From: Pseudomonas viridiflava | Lineage (GTDB): Bacteria > Pseudomonadota > Gammaproteobacteria > Pseudomonadales > Pseudomonadaceae | NCBI RefSeq assembly: GCF_900580865.1 | Contig: NZ_UTBZ01000001.1 | Location: forward strand, 604,716 to 668,715 | Direction of reading: 5' to 3' | Length of the DNA stretch: 64,000 nucleotides | Part shown: piece after piece, positions 63,942-64,000 of the stretch | Layout: each line of letters begins with the position of its first letter | Position numbering within the stretch: the stretch's first letter is position 1 | Position numbers and translations under genes: made by a program | The notes under the pieces: model-generated | The model's input: only the letters and a program-made list of their open reading frames with translations | What the model was told of the DNA's origin: nothing | Databases searched by the model: none

Positions 63942-64000
63942 CTGAATCAAGCAATTCGTGTGGGTGCTTGTGGAGTCAGACTGATAGTCAACAAGATTAT

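Larger units (their letters stand above)
63504..64000 (+). other. Upstream region of a ribosomal RNA operon
   Basis: 497 bases without a gene; short open frames overlap the promoters and are rejected. It holds an 18-bp palindrome just after the CoA-transferase stop, three rRNA-type promoters and a boxA. The 16S rRNA gene should begin beyond base 64000. Confidence 0.85.

Overview
The window is chromosomal DNA of a Pseudomonas, most likely of the P. fluorescens group. The reasons are GC-rich, strongly third-position-biased coding sequence, many copies of the short palindromic REP family with the core GAGCCTGCTCGCGA, and gene order that follows P. aeruginosa PAO1 blocks remembered as PA5488-PA5505, PA0114-PA0102, PA0069-PA0058 and PA0035-PA0037. 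No phage, insertion sequence, CRISPR array or tRNA was recognised. A 16S rRNA gene evidently begins just past the right edge, because the last 400 bases carry three rRNA-type promoters and a boxA.

Layout. 1-6700: periplasmic thiol oxidase dsbA, two small cytochromes c, engB, an ErsA/Spot 42-like small RNA gene and polA, with a DUF2782 protein. 6700-11650: thrB, then the divergent zinc uptake locus znuA / zur-znuC-znuB and a lipoprotein. 11650-16930: katE and the methionine importer metNIQ. 16930-25890: the complete caa3-type cytochrome c oxidase locus, with subunits coxB, coxA and ctaE, copper chaperones Sco and CtaG, SURF1, heme A synthesis (cyoE, ctaA) and an unnamed Sco-like protein. 25890-35060: a conserved unknown gene, a SulP transporter paired with a beta carbonic anhydrase, an SOS-controlled radical SAM enzyme, an orphan EF-hand-loop protein, and the three-subunit gluconate 2-dehydrogenase. 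35060-47120: a periplasmic phosphatase, two M3 oligopeptidases (prlC and a diverged paralogue), a gamma carbonic anhydrase, a HAD phosphatase, a metallo-aminopeptidase lipoprotein, paired small lipoproteins, osmC, dodecin and stress-type small proteins. 47090-54700: trpI/trpBA, then an envelope cluster (RcnB-like, DUF4105, three DUF2388 copies) and two DUF1127 genes. 55000-63500: an acetyl-CoA hydrolase/CoA-transferase, pntAa-pntAb-pntB, and a glutarate/glutaryl-CoA module (LysR regulator, gcdH, CoA-transferase). 63500-64000: the rRNA operon promoter region.

How parts work together. Respiration dominates: cytochromes c4 and c5 can pass electrons to the caa3 oxidase, gluconate dehydrogenase feeds the respiratory chain from the periplasm, and transhydrogenase balances NADH and NADPH. 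Several promoters carry recognisable control sites: a LexA box before the radical SAM gene, a probable Zur box between znuA and zur, an RpoS-like -10 before coxB, an AlgU-like promoter before the small RNA, CCGGTT operators before the gluconate dehydrogenase operon, and repeated TACAGT/ACTGTA elements before both DUF1127 genes.

Most of the window is ordinary core genome. The items least explained by known annotation are the second Sco-like protein in the cox locus, the M3 peptidase paralogue that lacks the usual transition-state histidine, the DUF4105 protein with two possible active sites beside three DUF2388 paralogues, the EF-hand-loop orphan, and the DUF1127 operators. Family names and PAO1 equivalents come from memory; no database search was run.
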